A stretch of 64,000 nt of DNA, taken from positions 310,001 to 374,000 of the forward strand of contig NZ_CP107945.1 of NCBI RefSeq assembly GCF_036057275.1, in the 5' to 3' direction. The notes beneath the pieces are model-generated. The model was not told the origin of the DNA, ran no database searches, and saw nothing but the letters and a program-made list of their open reading frames with translations. Source of the stretch: Streptomyces sp. NBC_00390. GTDB taxonomy: Bacteria; Actinomycetota; Actinomycetes; Streptomycetales; Streptomycetaceae. Both the position numbers and the translations under genes were made by a program. Of this stretch, positions 17,344 through 26,351 are shown one piece after another. Within the stretch, counting starts at the first letter, position 1. Each line of letters begins with the position of its first letter.

Positions 17344-17377
17344 TGCCCCGACGGCTAGCCGTCCTGCTGTCGGGGCA
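17344..17377. terminator. Inverted repeat between istB and the NmrA-type reductase gene
   Basis: The outer arms TGCCCCGAC and GTCGGGGCA pair perfectly; an inner palindrome GACGGCTAGCCGTC sits within. It lies between two genes that converge on it, so it could terminate both. Confidence 0.55.
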
Positions 17378-17404
17378 CGATGAACGTGCTCAGAATCGGG
17401 CGGC

Positions 17405-18238
17405 TCAGCGGAAGGCGGTGGCATTCTCTGAGGCCCATTGCTGAAACGTCCTGGCTGGGGCACTGGTGATCTGGGGAACTGTGTCACGCACCATGAGCAG
17501 CTCGTCGTTGACGTCGCCACCCGTCAGGTCAAGCACCGCGTCAGCGGCTTCGTCGCCCAGGAAGACGGTCATCTGACGATGGGCTTCCTGTCGGCTGATC
17601 TCGGCGAACGGCACCTTCCGCCCCAGTACGGTCGCGATGGCCCCGACCTGTTGCCGGGCCGTGACCCTCTCCGGACCAGTCAGCGCATACGTCCGCTCTT
17701 GGTGGCCGGACTCGGTCAGTGCCACCCGAGCCACCGATGCGATGTCCGCAGGGTGGATCGTAGGGAGACCGGTGTCTGCATAGGGCACGCGGACCGTTTC
17801 GTGCTCGCGGATCGTTCCCGCCCACCACAGGGCATTCGAGGCGAACTGTGTCGGCCGCAGGATCGTCCACGTCATGCCGCTCTCCTTGAGCAGTTGCTCG
17901 ACAGTCAGGTTCTCGCCGGCGGGGCCCAGGTGCGGATGGGTCTGGACGGTAATGGACGAGACCAGCACTACGTGTTCCACGCCTGCCCGCTGGGCCGCCT
18001 CGATGATCTCGGCGTCCGGACCCATGCGTGACACAAGAAGCAGCGCTCGGACCCCCTCCAATGCGGGCTCCAGTGAGGCTGTCTCAGCGAAGTCACCAGC
18101 AACGGCTTCGACCCCTTCCGGGAAAGCGGCCCGTGCAATGTCACGGGTGAGCCCCCTCAACGGTCCGGCGCCGAACGCCTGGAGCTCTTCCAAGAGGGCA
18201 CTTCCTATATTTCCGGTGGCCCCGGTCACGAGGATCAT
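17405..18238 (-). CDS. NmrA-type NAD(P)H-binding SDR protein
   Basis: The product is 277 residues. ATG at 18238 follows GGAGA and starts directly with MILVTGATGNIGSALLEEL, the Rossmann GxxGxxG. There is no catalytic YxxxK pair in the usual place, which suits atypical (NmrA/QOR2-like) SDRs. Blocks ILRPTQFASN, PTIHPADIASVA and a C-terminal cap are present. Members sense or reduce quinones or act as redox sensors. The gene lies between broken transposons and is not part of a clear operon. Confidence 0.82.
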   Translation of the reverse strand: MILVTGATGNIGSALLEELQAFGAGPLRGLTRDIARAAFPEGVEAVAGDFAETASLEPALEGVRALLLVSRMGPDAEIIEAAQRAGVEHVVLVSSITVQTHPHLGPAGENLTVEQLLKESGMTWTILRPTQFASNALWWAGTIREHETVRVPYADTGLPTIHPADIASVARVALTESGHQERTYALTGPERVTARQQVGAIATVLGRKVPFAEISRQEAHRQMTVFLGDEAADAVLDLTGGDVNDELLMVRDTVPQITSAPARTFQQWASENATAFR

Positions 18239-18476
18239 GAGGTCTTCTCCTGTCATCAGGCGGTGATCAACATGCCGTGACGTTAAGACCTCAACCAAGG
18301 TTCAGGTCAAGAAGGATTGGCAGGTGTCGCGAGCTGGGCACGTTCATCCGCGTGCTTCTCCGGGTACGCAGCCGACAACGAACACCTGTTTTTGCGACAA
18401 AAGCGCCGTCATTTCGTCTCAACATTTACGAGCCTCAAGACGGCAAGCCCGACGTCCAGGCCGGCGACCTCGACGC

Positions 18477-18860
18477 ACAGAGGCCATCGTGGGCATCCAC
18501 ACCGCCTCCCGCGCCACCTACGGGTCCCGCCGGGTGCACGCCGAGCTCGGTCTGGGCCTGCGCATCCATGTCAGCCACGGCACCGTGGAGCTGCTGATGC
18601 AGCGCGCGGGCCTGCACGGCCTGCCCGGCAACCGGCGCTCCCGCGCCAAGCACGTGACCCCATCCGTCACCGACCTGGTGGAGCGGAACTTCACCCGCCA
18701 CGCCCGGGACCAGTTATGGGTCACCGACATCACCGAGCACCCCACCTTTGAGGGCAAGGTGTACTGCGCGGTCGTCCTGAACACGTTCTCGCGACGCGTG
18801 GTGGGCTGGTCGATCGACGCCTCGCCCACGGCGGCGCTGACCACCAACGCCCTGGACCGC
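18477..18860 (+). pseudogene. IS3-family OrfB (integrase core) remnant
   Basis: The frame gives IVGIHTASRATYGSRRVHAE (HTH_21 region), VTDLVERNFTRHARDQLWVT with DITEHP (first catalytic Asp) and CAVVLNTFSRRVVGWSI. It loses similarity after TTNALDRSE and lacks the second Asp and Glu. Both ends are truncated. Confidence 0.75.
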
Positions 18861-19303
18861 TCCGAACCGTCCCCCACCTTCGGCGTCGCCGCCCCCTTTG
18901 AATTCACTGAACTGCGGACAGAGCCCTGAAAATCCCCACAGCTGCTCTTACTCCCCCGCCACCCGGGGAGAGTCGTGTCGGATGCCCGGGTGGGTCAGCG
19001 GTTGGCGAGCAGTGCGAGTTTGCTGAGCCGGTGATGCGGCACCCGTCGGGCGCGGCCCAAGTACTCCTCGCCGCTGGCGGGGTGGTGACATGCTGTGCCG
19101 TTTGGTGGCACGCTCGAATGCCGACTTGCAGCGCGTGATCGACCGGATGGTGGGATTCGATGGCATCGTGCGGGCCTCGACGGCGATCAGGTTGGAGAAT
19201 CCGGGGCGCTCCGGATCACTCCCACTGGTGCGCCAGGCGCCGCGGCAGGCGCCGTATGGACCGCTGACCGCTGGAGGACCGGCCTTGAGGGAGGGACCGA
19301 GAA
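18861..19303. other. 443-bp region without a recognised gene
   Basis: The last ~170 bases precede the ABC operon and must contain its promoter. On the minus strand, around 19080-19005, a short frame ending HHRLSKLALLANR then stop looks like the tail of a lost gene, but I cannot name it. Confidence 0.4.
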
Positions 19304-19951
19304 GTGAGCTTCTGGGAGTACCTGGGCACCCGCTACCAGCAGCTGCTGGTGGACGCCTATCAGCACGCCAGCGCCGTCTTCCAGTGCATGGTCGTCGCCA
19401 CGGTGCTCGGGGTCTTGATCGGCGTCCTCACCTACCGCACCGAGTGGGCGGGAAACCTCGCGATCACCACGACCGCAAGCATCCTCACCGTCCCCTCCCT
19501 GGCTCTCCTCGGCCTGCTCGTCCCGGTCGTCGGCCTCGGCGTCGCGCCGACCGTCATCGCGCTGACGCTGTACGGACTGCTGCCCGTGGTCCGTAACGCC
19601 GTCGTCGGGTTGCGCGGGATCGACCCGGCCCTCGTCGAGGCCGCCAAGGGCATGGGGATGTCACGGTTCGCCCAGCTGCTCAGGGTCGAACTGCCCCTCG
19701 CCTGGCCGCCGATCCTCACCGGTGTCCGGGTGTCGACCCAGATGCTGATGGGCATCGCGGCGATCGCGGCCTTCGCCTCGGGGCCCGGGCTCGGCAACCA
19801 GATCTTCCGCGGGATCTCCAGCCTGGGCAGTGCGAACGCGCTCAACGAAGTACTGTCGGGGACGCTCGGAATCGTCGTCCTGGCCCTGCTGTTCGACGCC
19901 GGCTACGTGCTGATCGGACGGCTCACCATCTCACGGGGGATCCGTGGCTGA
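19304..19951 (+). CDS. Osmoprotectant ABC transporter permease (OpuCB/ProW type)
   Basis: The product is 215 residues with about five membrane helices. The binding-protein-dependent permease loop VEAAKGMGMSRFAQLLRVEL is the EAA motif that docks on the ATPase. GTG 19304 follows GAGGGA. It is the first of four overlapping genes: permease, ATPase, second permease, binding lipoprotein. This is the OpuC/ProU layout for importing glycine betaine, choline or related solutes. Confidence 0.87.
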   Translation: MSFWEYLGTRYQQLLVDAYQHASAVFQCMVVATVLGVLIGVLTYRTEWAGNLAITTTASILTVPSLALLGLLVPVVGLGVAPTVIALTLYGLLPVVRNAVVGLRGIDPALVEAAKGMGMSRFAQLLRVELPLAWPPILTGVRVSTQMLMGIAAIAAFASGPGLGNQIFRGISSLGSANALNEVLSGTLGIVVLALLFDAGYVLIGRLTISRGIRG

Positions 19952-21239
19952 CTCTGCCGAAATCGTCGACCCGACCTCCCCGACGTCCGGCGCCAAAGGC
20001 CCCAGCGGATCCGCCCGATCCGCCGGGCCCGACCGGCCGGCCGCCGCCGGCGCGGGTATCCGGCTGGACAACCTCACCAAGCGCTATCGGGACAGCCAAG
20101 CCCCGGCCGTGGAGGACGTGACCCTGGACGTCGCGGCCGGCGAAACCGTGATCCTTGTGGGGCCCTCGGGCTGCGGCAAGAGCACCACCCTCAAGATGAT
20201 CAACCGGCTGATCGAGCCGACCTCGGGGCGGATCACCATCGGCGGCGAGGACGTCACCGGCATCAACCCCGTGGCGCTCCGCCGCACCATCGGCTACGCC
20301 ATCCAGGCCACGGGCCTCTTCCCGCACATGACCGTCGCCGAGAACATCGCGCTCGTTCCGAAGATGGCCGGCTGGCCGCGCGCGAAGGTGCGGGACCGGG
20401 TCGAGGAGATGCTCGAACTGGTCGGGCTGGATCCCGGGGAGTTCCGCGGCCGCTATCCGCGCCGGCTCTCCGGCGGCCAGCAGCAGCGGGTCGGGGTGGC
20501 GCGGGCGCTGGCCGCCGACCCGCCCGTGCTGTTGATGGACGAGCCTTTCGGGGCCGTCGACCCCATCACACGCGAACGCCTGCAGGACCAACTCATCCGT
20601 TTGCAGCGCGAGTTGGGCAAGACGATCGTCTTCGTCACGCACGACTTCGACGAGGCCATCAAGGTCGGCGACCGGATCGCGGTGCTGCGCGACCGGTCGC
20701 AGATCGCCCAGTTCGACACTCCGGAAGCGATCCTGGCCAGACCTGCGGACGACTTCGTCGCCGGTTTCGTGGGCGCGGGAGCCGGGGTGAAGCGGCTGCA
20801 CCTCAAGCGTGTACGGGAGGTGGAGCTCGCCGACGTCCCGACCGCCACCGTCGACGACCCGCTCGACACCGCCCTGCACCTGCTGGACGCGGGCTCCGCC
20901 TCCGCCGACCACCTGCTGCTACTGGACCGTGAGCGGCGCCCGCACTCCTGGCTGCGACGCGAGGACCTGACGCACGCCCAGAGTGCGCAACCCGCCGGAG
21001 AGCCGCTGCCATTGCCGGCGGGCACCCCCGTACGGAGCCGGATCGGGGTGGACATGACGCTGCGGGACGCGTTGGAGGCGCTGCTGGCCGACCGTGCGGG
21101 CCGCGTCGCGGTCACGGGACAGGACGGCGCGTACGCCGGCGTGGTGGACATGTCGACACTGCTGAACGCGATGCACGGGGCGCCGGGCGAGCGGGGAGCC
21201 GAGGAGGCTCGGCCGACCGGCCGGGGTGAGCCCGCGTGA
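19944..21239 (+). CDS. Osmoprotectant ABC transporter ATPase with CBS region (OpuCA/ProV type)
   Basis: The product is 431 residues. The N-terminal ~30 residues are a variable Ser/Pro-rich extension. Walker A is GPSGCGKSTTLKMI, the signature is LSGGQQQRVGVARAL, Walker B is VLLMDEPFGAVDP, and the switch His lies in FVTHDFDEA. The C-terminal ~150 residues hold two weak CBS-like repeats (the last with TLRDALEALLADRAGRVAV), which in OpuA/OpuC sense ionic strength. GTG overlaps the previous stop by 8 bases, and GTGA links it to the next permease. Confidence 0.9.
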   Translation: MADSAEIVDPTSPTSGAKGPSGSARSAGPDRPAAAGAGIRLDNLTKRYRDSQAPAVEDVTLDVAAGETVILVGPSGCGKSTTLKMINRLIEPTSGRITIGGEDVTGINPVALRRTIGYAIQATGLFPHMTVAENIALVPKMAGWPRAKVRDRVEEMLELVGLDPGEFRGRYPRRLSGGQQQRVGVARALAADPPVLLMDEPFGAVDPITRERLQDQLIRLQRELGKTIVFVTHDFDEAIKVGDRIAVLRDRSQIAQFDTPEAILARPADDFVAGFVGAGAGVKRLHLKRVREVELADVPTATVDDPLDTALHLLDAGSASADHLLLLDRERRPHSWLRREDLTHAQSAQPAGEPLPLPAGTPVRSRIGVDMTLRDALEALLADRAGRVAVTGQDGAYAGVVDMSTLLNAMHGAPGERGAEEARPTGRGEPA

Positions 21240-22105
21240 GCCGGAGCGAGGCCGGTGTCGGGGCCGGTGGTGGAGCCGCTCCCGAGGCCGGCTACGGGTT
21301 CCCGGGGCCGGCTCCAGGGCCAGGGCATGACGAGCCCGTGACCCGGCTCGCCGCACTGGACCGGGTCCCGCCCCGTATCACCTGGCAGAAGCTGGTGACG
21401 CTGCCGGCCTTCGTCGCGGTCGTCCTCGGTGCCACCGCGCTGTATCTCCGCACCACCGAGCTGGACGCGATCGCCAGGAACGCCCTCGCAGACGGAGCCG
21501 TGCGCACCGCACTCCTCCAGCAGACCGAACTCGTCGCGATCTCCACCTTCTTCGTGCTCATCATCGCGATCCCGCTGGGCATCGCGCTGACGCGCGGGGT
21601 CCTGCGCCGGGCCGCACCGCCGTTCGTCGCGGCGGCCAACATCGGCCAGGCGACCCCGGCCCTGGGCCTGCTGGCGCTGCTGGTGATCTGGCTCGGCATC
21701 GGCCAACGAGCCGCCCTGGTCGGCATCGTGGCATTCGCGGTGCTGCCGGTGCTGAGCAACACCGTGGCCGGCCTGAGGGCCACCGACCCGGCACTCGTGG
21801 AGGCGGCGCGCGGCATCGGGATGTCGCCGCTGCTGGTGCTGTTCCGGGTCGAACTGCCCCTGGCCGTACCGCTCATCCTGGCGGGCGTACGGACCGCGCT
21901 CGTGCTGAACGTCGGCACCGCGACGCTGGCCACCTTCGGCGGCGGAGGAGGACTCGGGGACCTGATCTCTTCCGGCATCACCAACCAGCGCATGCCGGTG
22001 CTGGTGCTCGGCTCCGTACTGACGGTCGCCATGGCGCTGATCGTGGACTGGCTGGGGATGCTCGTCGAGTTGCTGCTGCGCCCACGCGGCCTGGAGGTGG
22101 ACTGA
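21236..22105 (+). CDS. Osmoprotectant ABC transporter permease (OpuCD/ProW type)
   Basis: The product is 289 residues. A ~45-residue Gly/Pro-rich cytoplasmic extension precedes the first helix (about residues 54-76), and five to six helices follow. The EAA loop is LVEAARGIGMSPLLVLFRVE. It differs from the first permease mainly by this extension. GTG start overlaps the ATPase stop; its own stop overlaps the next ATG (TGATG). Confidence 0.87.
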   Translation: MSRSEAGVGAGGGAAPEAGYGFPGPAPGPGHDEPVTRLAALDRVPPRITWQKLVTLPAFVAVVLGATALYLRTTELDAIARNALADGAVRTALLQQTELVAISTFFVLIIAIPLGIALTRGVLRRAAPPFVAAANIGQATPALGLLALLVIWLGIGQRAALVGIVAFAVLPVLSNTVAGLRATDPALVEAARGIGMSPLLVLFRVELPLAVPLILAGVRTALVLNVGTATLATFGGGGGLGDLISSGITNQRMPVLVLGSVLTVAMALIVDWLGMLVELLLRPRGLEVD

Positions 22106-23094
22106 TGCGCCTGACCCGGGTACGGACGGTCGTCGCGGGCGCGGGCGCCCTGCTGCTCGCCGCCGCAGGGCTGAGCGGCTGCGGACTGACCAGCGGCAGC
22201 CCGCTGGCCGACTCGGTGCAGCCCGGCTCCATCGGGAAGGGGCGACCGCTGGAGGGCGCCCAACTGACCGTGACCTCCAAGGAGTTCACCGAGCAGATCA
22301 TCCTGGGCCAGATCATGGGGCTGGTCTTCAAAGCGGCCGGCGCGGAAGTCCTGGACCGGACGAACATCCAGGGCTCGATCGGTGCCCGCGAGGCGGTCAA
22401 GTCCGGTGCGGCGGACGGGATGTACGAGTACACGGGCACGGCCTGGATCACCTACCTCGGTCACACCAAGCCGGTCGTCGACCCGTACGAGCAGTGGGAG
22501 GCCGTACGCGACGAGGACCGCCGCAACGGCATCACCTGGCTGCCCGCCGCCCCGCTCAACAACACCTACGCGCTGGTCGCGAACCGGGCGAATGCGCAGA
22601 AGTACCGGCTGCGCACCCTCTCCGACGTGGCACGTCTGACGAAGAAGGACCCGGGCGCGGCGACGATCTGCGGCGGAAGCGAGTTCTCGGTACGCGAGGA
22701 CGGCCTGCCCGGCGTGGCGAAGACGTACGGATTCGCCCTCCGGCGCGGGAACTTCAAAAAGATGGACGACGGCATCGTCTACACCCAGGTCGCCAAGGGC
22801 GCGGCCTGCACCCTCGGCGTGGCGGCCACCACCGACGGCCGCATTCCGGAACTCGAGCTGAAGGTGCTGGAGGACGACCGGCACTTCTTCCCCAACTACA
22901 ACGCAGCACCCGAGATGAACAGCGCCACGATGAGGAAGTACCCCGCCATCGCCGACGTCCTCGCCCCGATCACCAAGCGGCTGACGGGGGCGGAGGCCCA
23001 GCGGCTGAACGCGCGGGTGGACGTGGACGGGGAGGACCCGCACGAGGTGGCGAAGGACTGGCTGGTGCGGGAGGGCTTCATCCAGGAGGGCTGA
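22105..23094 (+). CDS. Osmoprotectant-binding lipoprotein (OpuAC/OsmF type)
   Basis: The product is 329 residues with a lipoprotein signal and the lipobox LSGC near residue 31. The OpuAC-type ligand domain follows: LTVTSKEFTEQIILGQI at about residue 53, then MYEYTGTAWITYLGH (the conserved YxGTxW cage region) and a PVAKxx-like C-terminal half. It captures quaternary amines outside the membrane for the two permeases. Given the choline-type oxidation operon at 3.6-8.2 kb, choline or glycine betaine is the likely ligand. Confidence 0.88.
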   Translation: MRLTRVRTVVAGAGALLLAAAGLSGCGLTSGSPLADSVQPGSIGKGRPLEGAQLTVTSKEFTEQIILGQIMGLVFKAAGAEVLDRTNIQGSIGAREAVKSGAADGMYEYTGTAWITYLGHTKPVVDPYEQWEAVRDEDRRNGITWLPAAPLNNTYALVANRANAQKYRLRTLSDVARLTKKDPGAATICGGSEFSVREDGLPGVAKTYGFALRRGNFKKMDDGIVYTQVAKGAACTLGVAATTDGRIPELELKVLEDDRHFFPNYNAAPEMNSATMRKYPAIADVLAPITKRLTGAEAQRLNARVDVDGEDPHEVAKDWLVREGFIQEG

Positions 23095-23250
23095 CAGACG
23101 GCTTCGCCCCAGGCTTGAGCTCCATCACAACCGGCTCACCGCCCCCGAAGAGATCACGGCACGACGGTGCACGTCGGCCCGGTCGTCCGGCAGCCACTTG
23201 GTGACGATGCCGGTGAGCATCTGCCCAGTCCCGGGATACCGTCTCGGCCG

Positions 23251-23528
23251 ACAGGAAAAGGGCGCCTGACCAAGGAAGATGCCGTCAGGCGCCCTCCGCA
23301 GCGCACGGCTGAGCGGTCAGGCGAGATACGCCCTTACTCCCGATATCTCCCACTGGTATCCCAGCTCCGACCAGCAGTTCCGGGGCACTTCCGGGCCAAG
23401 GTCCCGCTAAGTCGCCCTCCGCGTCGCCCATCGGTGCCTCCCAGCGCTGCATGGACTCCTCGATCAGCCGGTTCGCATGGTTCCGCGCTTCAGCCAGGGA
23501 CTTGGCGTAGTAGCGGAAGAGGACCTGG
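23251..23528. repeat. Direct repeat copy B (uninterrupted)
   Basis: This intact counterpart of 9826-9985 plus 13702-13822 lacks the IS and has a single TA at 23408-23409. It proves the insertion point and the TA duplication of copy A. Both copies have the same orientation. Confidence 0.87.
23285..23528 (-). pseudogene. Second integrase 3' fragment
   Basis: On the minus strand it encodes the last ~81 residues of the integrase, from QVLFRYYAKSLAEARN to AQPCAAEGA and a stop at 23285-23287. Upstream it is fused to an unrelated regulator fragment. The catalytic Tyr region is present, but all the other catalytic residues are missing. Confidence 0.8.
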
Positions 23529-23660
23529 CCGGGCCCGGCCGGAGTAGATCCCGTCCTCCATCGCGTCCAGGACACTGGTCCCACGTTGCGCACGCCTCCT
23601 CGACACCGCCCCGGGCGCTCTGCGTCGCACCCAAGTACCGTCGGACAGAGCCGTCTCGGA
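23529..23660 (-). pseudogene. C-terminal remnant of XRE/TPR-type regulator
   Basis: One frame reads RRYLGATQSARGGVEEACAT and the next frame reads VLDAMEDGIYSGRARPG. In order these match the C-terminal TPR region of common Streptomyces helix-turn-helix/TPR regulators. A small frameshift (about +2) separates them, and the frame then runs straight into integrase sequence at 23528. Nothing upstream is recognisable. Confidence 0.5.
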
Positions 23661-23898
23661 ACGGCAACCGCGGGCTCTTCGCCCAGCCGCACCGCCACGG
23701 GTCCGCGCGACTACGTGTGCGAGTACGCAGTTTCCCGGATGCCGGGGAGGCCAGCCGCTGTGAAGATCGCTCCACGAGCCGCGCGTCGGGGCAGGCTGGA
23801 TGCTCTTGGGCGTTCTTCCCCTTGGGTCGGAACTGTTTCGGTCGACCGACGCGTCACCGGCGTCAAGCAATATGGGAGCGGTACAGGGAAGGCAACGC

Positions 23899-24465
23899 AT
23901 GAACCAGCGTCAGCAAGTCGAATTCCACGCCTCGTGCGGGCACCTGATCTCGGCTCCGGCCTGCCGCGGCGAGCAGGACGTCCGTTGCCCCCACTGCCAC
24001 CAGGTGGTCCGGGCCCCGTCGGCCGATGTTCCATACGCCTCGCCCGTGCTCCCGCCCGATCCCGCACCGGCCGGTGCGGCGGAGCCGACCGTCCTGACCG
24101 CCCTTTACGTGACCGCGCTGATGGCCGGTGTGCTGGGCGCCGCCCTCGTCTACCTGGTCATGTTCAACGAGTTCTCCGAGTCCGAGCTGGTCACGATCAC
24201 CCCGCTGTGGCTCTTCCCGATCGTCTTCGGCCTCTACGGTTTCGTCTCCCAGCGGCTCCTGCGCCGTATCGCCGCGGGGCGCGCGGGAACCCTTGGACAG
24301 GCCGCCCGCATGTCGATCGACTTGGCCGGACTTTGGGCGGCGCTGGTGCTCTTCCCGTTCCTGGTCCTGAGGTGGCGCAGCTCCCTGCTCGTGTCGCTGG
24401 CGGCGGCGGTCTTCTGGTCCGTACTGCTGTGGCTCTTCTTCGCAGTGCTCTTCCCGACCCTCTGA
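23899..24465 (+). CDS. Zinc-ribbon membrane protein, unknown function
   Basis: The product is 188 residues. The ATG at 23899 follows AGGGAAGG. The N-terminus has a zinc-ribbon-like pattern (FHASCGHLI, 10 residues, then RCPHCHQVV). A short Pro-rich linker and four hydrophobic helices follow (about 57-80, 90-110, 133-153, 157-180). No family assignment is possible beyond 'zinc ribbon plus membrane domain'. It stands alone between the integrase debris and a minus-strand pair. Confidence 0.65.
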   Translation: MNQRQQVEFHASCGHLISAPACRGEQDVRCPHCHQVVRAPSADVPYASPVLPPDPAPAGAAEPTVLTALYVTALMAGVLGAALVYLVMFNEFSESELVTITPLWLFPIVFGLYGFVSQRLLRRIAAGRAGTLGQAARMSIDLAGLWAALVLFPFLVLRWRSSLLVSLAAAVFWSVLLWLFFAVLFPTL

Positions 24466-24891
24466 GCGCCGCCACGGCATCACGCAACGCGACGAAGGGA
24501 AACAGCGATGTCGCCATCGGTCTGCTTGGTGTGTGAGGCAGCTCCCGCACGCTCAATGAGCCAGGCATTTCCTCTGAGAATGTCCGAGCCGGCTTGACGT
24601 GCTTACTGGAAGCCACGCGGTGGGTGTGGGATGTGAACCCCGGTGGCTCGCGCCACGACGGCTCTCAAGACCGGTTCTACGCAACGTGGCACGGTGCCGT
24701 GGCCTCGGAGACTGGAGCCGCTCCGCCCCTTGGACGGCCTTCCTGGCCCGGAGGCTGTCCGTCCCGCGTGGGCTGACGAGGTCCTTCAGGGACGTGCACG
24801 GGCGAGTTCGGGAATGTCCCTCCACACGTGACCACCGCGTACGGTAGGTCGTCGATCGGGTGCTTGGGCACGGCTGGGCGCGGACCCGTCG
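24466..24891. other. 426-bp intergenic region
   Basis: I see no recognisable gene, RNA or strong hairpin here. It separates a plus-strand gene from a minus-strand gene that ends into it. Confidence 0.4.
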
Positions 24892-25539
24892 TCAGCCATT
24901 GACGTCGAACGCCAGCGCGGTCAGTAGTACCACCCAACTGAGCATTCCGACCACGCAGATGTCGTAGATGCGGCGCCGGAGCCACCGCGGGCGCCGGTCG
25001 GGGTCGGGCCACATCTGCTGGAGGGCCAGCAGCAGCCCCAGCCCGAAGCCGCACAGGCCGAGGAGCGACACGGGACCTGGCACGAGCAGGCCGTTGCCGA
25101 ACATCCACGCCTCGCCGCCGAGATGGCGCACCGCAAGCGAGGTCGGCCGGTCACCTTTGCACCACCAGGGACGGTCCGGCGAGTTGCCGTAGCACCAGCT
25201 TCCCGGCCGCGGCGGCACGTACGCGTCGCCGCGGCCGCCCTTGAGCGTGACGTGCTCGATCTCCGGTCCGCCGTCGTCCGGGCGGAAGGTGCCGGAGCAC
25301 CAGTACGTCCGGACGACGTCGCCGTCGGACGAGGTCGACTCGTCGTCCACGCACCGCTCGACCACGAGGCGGCCCGGGGTGCCGACCCACCCGGCACCGG
25401 CGAGGACCTTCGCGCCGGACAGCCACGCCACGTACAGCCCGGCGATGGCCAGCGACAGGGCGAAGTAGGCGGAGATGGCGCGAAACGCCGGCGAGGTTCG
25501 GTCGGTCGTGGTGGCGGACTCCCCGTCCCGCGTCGCCAT
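24892..25539 (-). CDS. Membrane protein of unknown function
   Basis: The product is 215 residues. A hydrophobic helix lies near residues 24-43, and two more occur at the C-terminus (about 150-172 and 192-212). Between them is an exposed ~100-residue domain with paired cysteines (VERCVDDE, TYWCSGTF, SWCYGN, WWCKGDRP) and many aromatics, suggesting a disulfide-bonded extracytoplasmic domain. The ATG overlaps the stop of the upstream gene (ATGA), so the two are co-translated. I do not recognise the family. Confidence 0.7.
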   Translation of the reverse strand: MATRDGESATTTDRTSPAFRAISAYFALSLAIAGLYVAWLSGAKVLAGAGWVGTPGRLVVERCVDDESTSSDGDVVRTYWCSGTFRPDDGGPEIEHVTLKGGRGDAYVPPRPGSWCYGNSPDRPWWCKGDRPTSLAVRHLGGEAWMFGNGLLVPGPVSLLGLCGFGLGLLLALQQMWPDPDRRPRWLRRRIYDICVVGMLSWVVLLTALAFDVNG

Positions 25540-25909
25540 CAGACCCGACCCCGGCGGGCGCGCAGGGTGCGCGTCACGCGCGTGATGCCGTGGCCGAGCA
25601 GCCAGGGCAGCGCCGTTGTGCCCAGGACCAATACGTAGAGCACGCCCAGAAAGTCGTCCCTTTGGATCGGATCGTCCAAGTCGTCCAGGGGCAGCACCGT
25701 GTGGGTGACCGGAAACCCCACCGGCTCCAGCGGCACCAGCACCGACCACAACCGGGGCCGCCGGCCGGGTCTACGGGCGCACCACACCCCCAGGTTCCCA
25801 TGATGAAGGGCCCGAACGGCACCCACAGCGCCACCGGGAAGAGCAGCAGCGCCCACCGGTCGTCCGAAAACCCGCCCGTCATTTGAGCCCCCGTCGTCGT
25901 CCGTCGCAT
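25539..25909 (-). pseudogene. Small membrane protein gene with a probable frameshift
   Basis: The start ATG 25909 has a strong GGAGGAG site. The first ~40 codons read MRRTTTGAQMTGGFSDDRW and a hydrophobic helix LLLFPVALWVPFGPFIMGTW. That frame then becomes Cys/Trp-rich noise. The neighbouring frame from about 25770 reads SVLVPLEPVGFPVTH, a helix FLGVLYVLVLGTTALPWLL, and ends at the start of the next gene. One base gained or lost around 25745-25800 would join them. This may be a true mutation or a sequencing error. Confidence 0.6.
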
Positions 25910-26351
25910 GAGTCTCCTCCGCGGCACCTCCTGGAGGCTTCAGGGGAACCACGTAATCGGGTACGTAGGTTCAGCGCCCGGACCGGAGCCTCACGGCAGC
26001 GCGTGTACGTGCGGTCCCATACCTTGCCGTTGCAGCCCAGCATCGAACCGCTGGTACCTGACCAGCAGGAATGGCGAAACGCTGCTGGAGTGCCGGATGA
26101 GTGACCACGTCTGCGGGCTGCTGGGCCCGGTCGGCAGTGAGAAGGCCGGCGGCTGGTCAAACACCGGACACCAAACCCCGACCACCTCCACCCGGCCTGG
26201 TGACCCGCGTTGGGCTGGGCGCCGCCGGGCCTGCCCGGGGCGACACACCTGCGGAATACGTAGCCGGATACGTGGTTCTACTGAGGTCCCGTCTCTCCCA
26301 GCCGTCTACGTTCGACGAGTCGGACGGCGCGAACGGTGTTGAGGGGACTGA
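25910..26351. other. 442-bp intergenic region between divergent units
   Basis: It contains the promoters of both flanking operons, which are transcribed away from each other. I see no gene and no clear palindrome. Confidence 0.4.

Noticed and set aside
18948..19166. Small minus-strand open frame of 72 codons
   Set aside because: No ribosome site or family motif; composition looks like debris. Another frame on the same strand ends HHRLSKLALLANR, but it could not be identified.
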